From Candidatus Parvarchaeota archaeon (lineage in GTDB: Archaea > Nanobdellota > Nanobdellia > Parvarchaeales > Parvarchaeaceae), in assembly GCA_023488405.1 (NCBI GenBank), contig JAMDDW010000029.1:1-6725 (forward strand): DNA of 6,725 nucleotides, written 5' to 3'. This document shows positions 5,487 through 6,725 of the stretch, one piece after another. The position numbers and the translations under genes were made by a program. The notes beneath the pieces were generated by a model. That model was not told where the DNA came from and did not search any database. It saw only the letters and a program-made list of their open reading frames with translations. Positions within the stretch are counted from its first letter, which is position 1. Every line of letters starts with the position of its first letter.

Positions 5487-5997
5487 TTCTAATCCCAAGG
5501 ACTTCTTAAACAAAATGCTTCTAACTGGAAATATAACCTTTGACGGTAAGCATCTTTTGTTAATGGGCAGGCCAGGTTTATTGCTAAATGCAGATATACT
5601 AGTCAGTTTATATGGATACCTTTTAAAGTACGATAAAAATGTACTTTTTAATGCGGGTGTTAAGTCAATTAATGATATAATAATAGATTATAAAAATAGA
5701 TTTAGTGATATAAACAAAATTTTTTCTTTATTATCCGAGATAGTAGAAACTTCCGGCCTTGGAGAGTTTGATTTTGTTTTCGAAAAGTCAAATTCTATTC
5801 TTAGAGCTAATAATTCAATTATTCCAATAAGGTATTTGACGCTTTTTGGAAAATCAGATAAACCCGTTTGTTTCTTTTTGGCAGGAATGTTTTATCAGTC
5901 TTTAAAGATAGTATTTAACAAGGATTACAAAGTTGAGGAGGTGACGTGTATAGCTAAAGGAGACAATATATGTACTTTTTTAGCTAAAGAAATTTAA
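5476..5997 (+). CDS. V4R-domain protein (putative ligand sensor)
   Basis: The 173-residue protein ends with the diagnostic V4R (4-vinyl reductase, PF02830) core: Phe-Leu-Ala-Gly-Met-Phe at 134-139, a helix and variable turn, then Val-Glu-Glu-Val-Thr-Cys-Ile-Ala-Lys-Gly-Asp-Asn-Ile-Cys-Thr-Phe at 153-168, with the conserved Cys158 and Cys166 flanking a Lys-Gly-Asp. V4R domains adopt a Bet3/TRAPP-like fold with a pocket for small hydrophobic ligands or, in some, metals, and serve as sensor domains in regulators such as XylR-type activators. Residues 1-130 are Asn/Lys/Ile-rich and fit the usual N-terminal part of the domain. No DNA-binding or membrane segment is visible, so it is probably a soluble sensor that signals through a partner. 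It overlaps the KaiC-like gene by 11 nt and precedes the ligase by 2 nt. The start ATG 5476 has only a weak purine stretch upstream, consistent with coupled translation. Confidence 0.8.
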   Translation: MSSDSNPKDFLNKMLLTGNITFDGKHLLLMGRPGLLLNADILVSLYGYLLKYDKNVLFNAGVKSINDIIIDYKNRFSDINKIFSLLSEIVETSGLGEFDFVFEKSNSILRANNSIIPIRYLTLFGKSDKPVCFFLAGMFYQSLKIVFNKDYKVEEVTCIAKGDNICTFLAKEI

Positions 5998-5999
5998 TT

Positions 6000-6725
6000 A
6001 TGAAACCTAGTTTAAAGAACACATTAGAATATGCATTTAAAAACGTTGATTTTTATAAGCAGGATAAATACAAAAAAATATTATCTGAGAATAGAGGCAA
6101 ACTTGACCACATTCTCCTTTCACGATTGCCAATAATCGATGGAAATTATTTTTTGAACGATTTTTACAGGTTCATTCCATCTAATCCGAATTCATACATA
6201 TTTGACTTTGAAACCTCCGGTTCATCTGGTACTCCAAAGAATATCCCTGTAGATGTTAATTTTGTGAACGATTATGTTACTGGAGTTATAAATATTTTTA
6301 ATGATATACTTAATGGGGCTCCAAAATTTTATATAAATATAGCGCCTCCAAAACCAGCAATAAGTGGAGTTCTTATGAGTAGATTGGTTGAACTAGTAAA
6401 TGGGATTGAATTTGTTCCTGGACCGGGGCAGAGAATTTTAGATGTTTTGCGAAATGTTTATGCAGTATACTCAAATCATGAAAATATGGGCAAAAAAGTA
6501 AATATAATGGCGATATCATCTTTACTATTTAGGGAAGTTTATAGTTTGAATAAAGATGAATTGGATGAGCTAAAGAATTTAACAAATAGCCTTGATGTGT
6601 ATGTTTTGTTAGCTGGAGAGCCAGTTGATTTTAATAGGGTAAAGTTATTACAGAAGATGTTTAATACTAAAGGAGTAATAGATTTAATAGGTACAACAGA
6701 AGACATACCATTTTACGTTCAAAAG
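6000..6725 (+). CDS. PaaK/LuxE-type adenylate-forming ligase, N-terminal part (truncated by window edge)
   Basis: The frame runs open from ATG 6000 to the right edge, 242 residues with no stop. It has the phenylacetate-CoA ligase / coenzyme F390 synthetase layout (COG1541): an N-terminal Asn-Val-Asp-Phe-Tyr-Lys (15-20), Leu-Pro-Ile-Ile-Asp (43-47) where the family has LPxxtK, then the ATP-binding P-loop Thr-Ser-Gly-Ser-Ser-Gly-Thr-Pro-Lys at 72-80, Gly-Glu-Pro near 206-208, and Gly-Thr-Thr-Glu-Asp at 231-235, matching the family's G-x-TE acyl-adenylate motif with Ile instead of Tyr before it. Such enzymes activate a carboxylate with ATP and pass it to CoA or another acceptor. Substrate and acceptor are unknown, and the C-terminal lid domain lies beyond the window, so ligase versus LuxE-like acyl-protein synthetase cannot be decided. 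It starts 2 nt after the V4R stop without a Shine-Dalgarno, so it is very likely in the same operon. Confidence 0.8.
   Translation, partial: MKPSLKNTLEYAFKNVDFYKQDKYKKILSENRGKLDHILLSRLPIIDGNYFLNDFYRFIPSNPNSYIFDFETSGSSGTPKNIPVDVNFVNDYVTGVINIFNDILNGAPKFYINIAPPKPAISGVLMSRLVELVNGIEFVPGPGQRILDVLRNVYAVYSNHENMGKKVNIMAISSLLFREVYSLNKDELDELKNLTNSLDVYVLLAGEPVDFNRVKLLQKMFNTKGVIDLIGTTEDIPFYVQK

Noticed and set aside
5937..5944. GGAGGTGA, a perfect Shine-Dalgarno-like string inside the V4R gene
   Set aside because: It encodes part of the conserved Glu-Glu-Val-Thr of the V4R core and lies more than 50 nt before the ligase start. The nearby GTG would give only a three-codon ORF.
1..6725. CRISPR arrays, insertion sequences, tRNA or rRNA genes
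   Set aside because: I saw no spaced direct repeats, transposase motifs with terminal repeats, or cloverleaf/rRNA-like stretches; nearly all the window is accounted for by protein genes.

Overview
The window looks archaeal, from an AT-rich genome. Four genes or operons start within about 20 to 35 nt of an A/T-rich TATA-like box, and most starts lack a convincing Shine-Dalgarno. Codon use favours ATA, AGA and AGG. The protein families are typically archaeal: a duplicated anion-ABC permease, a single-domain KaiC-like ATPase and a V4R protein. I cannot assign a lineage from the sequence; a small-genome archaeon such as a DPANN/ARMAN-type lineage or a Thermoplasmata relative would fit, but that is a guess.

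Layout. Positions 1-134 may hold the C-terminal tail of an upstream membrane protein. At 177-956 is a transglutaminase-like cysteine hydrolase with a visible Cys-His-Asp triad, preceded by a TATA box. It is followed 33 nt later by a fused double-permease gene (990-2489) and 2 nt after that by its ABC ATPase (2492-3238), so all three may be one operon. No substrate-binding protein is present. Converging on the ATPase and overlapping it by 18 nt is a minus-strand gene (3221-3724). Its product resembles the AAA-associated C-terminal domain that in related transporters is often fused to this kind of ATPase.

A divergent promoter region (3725-3805) separates that gene from a stomatin-like SPFH membrane protein (3806-4750). 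After a 70-nt gap with its own promoter comes a tight three-gene unit: a KaiC-like RecA-fold ATPase (4821-5486), a V4R-domain protein overlapping it by 11 nt (5476-5997), and, 2 nt later, the N-terminal part of a PaaK-type adenylate-forming ligase (6000-6725, cut by the window edge).

How the genes may work together. The left half is an importer module, probably for a small anion or organic anion, with a detached accessory or regulatory domain. The right half looks like a signalling or ligand-sensing module: the ligase would activate a carboxylate, the V4R protein could bind a small hydrophobic or acyl-type ligand, and the KaiC-like ATPase would be the signalling switch. This coupling is inferred from gene order only and is the most interesting hypothesis in the window.
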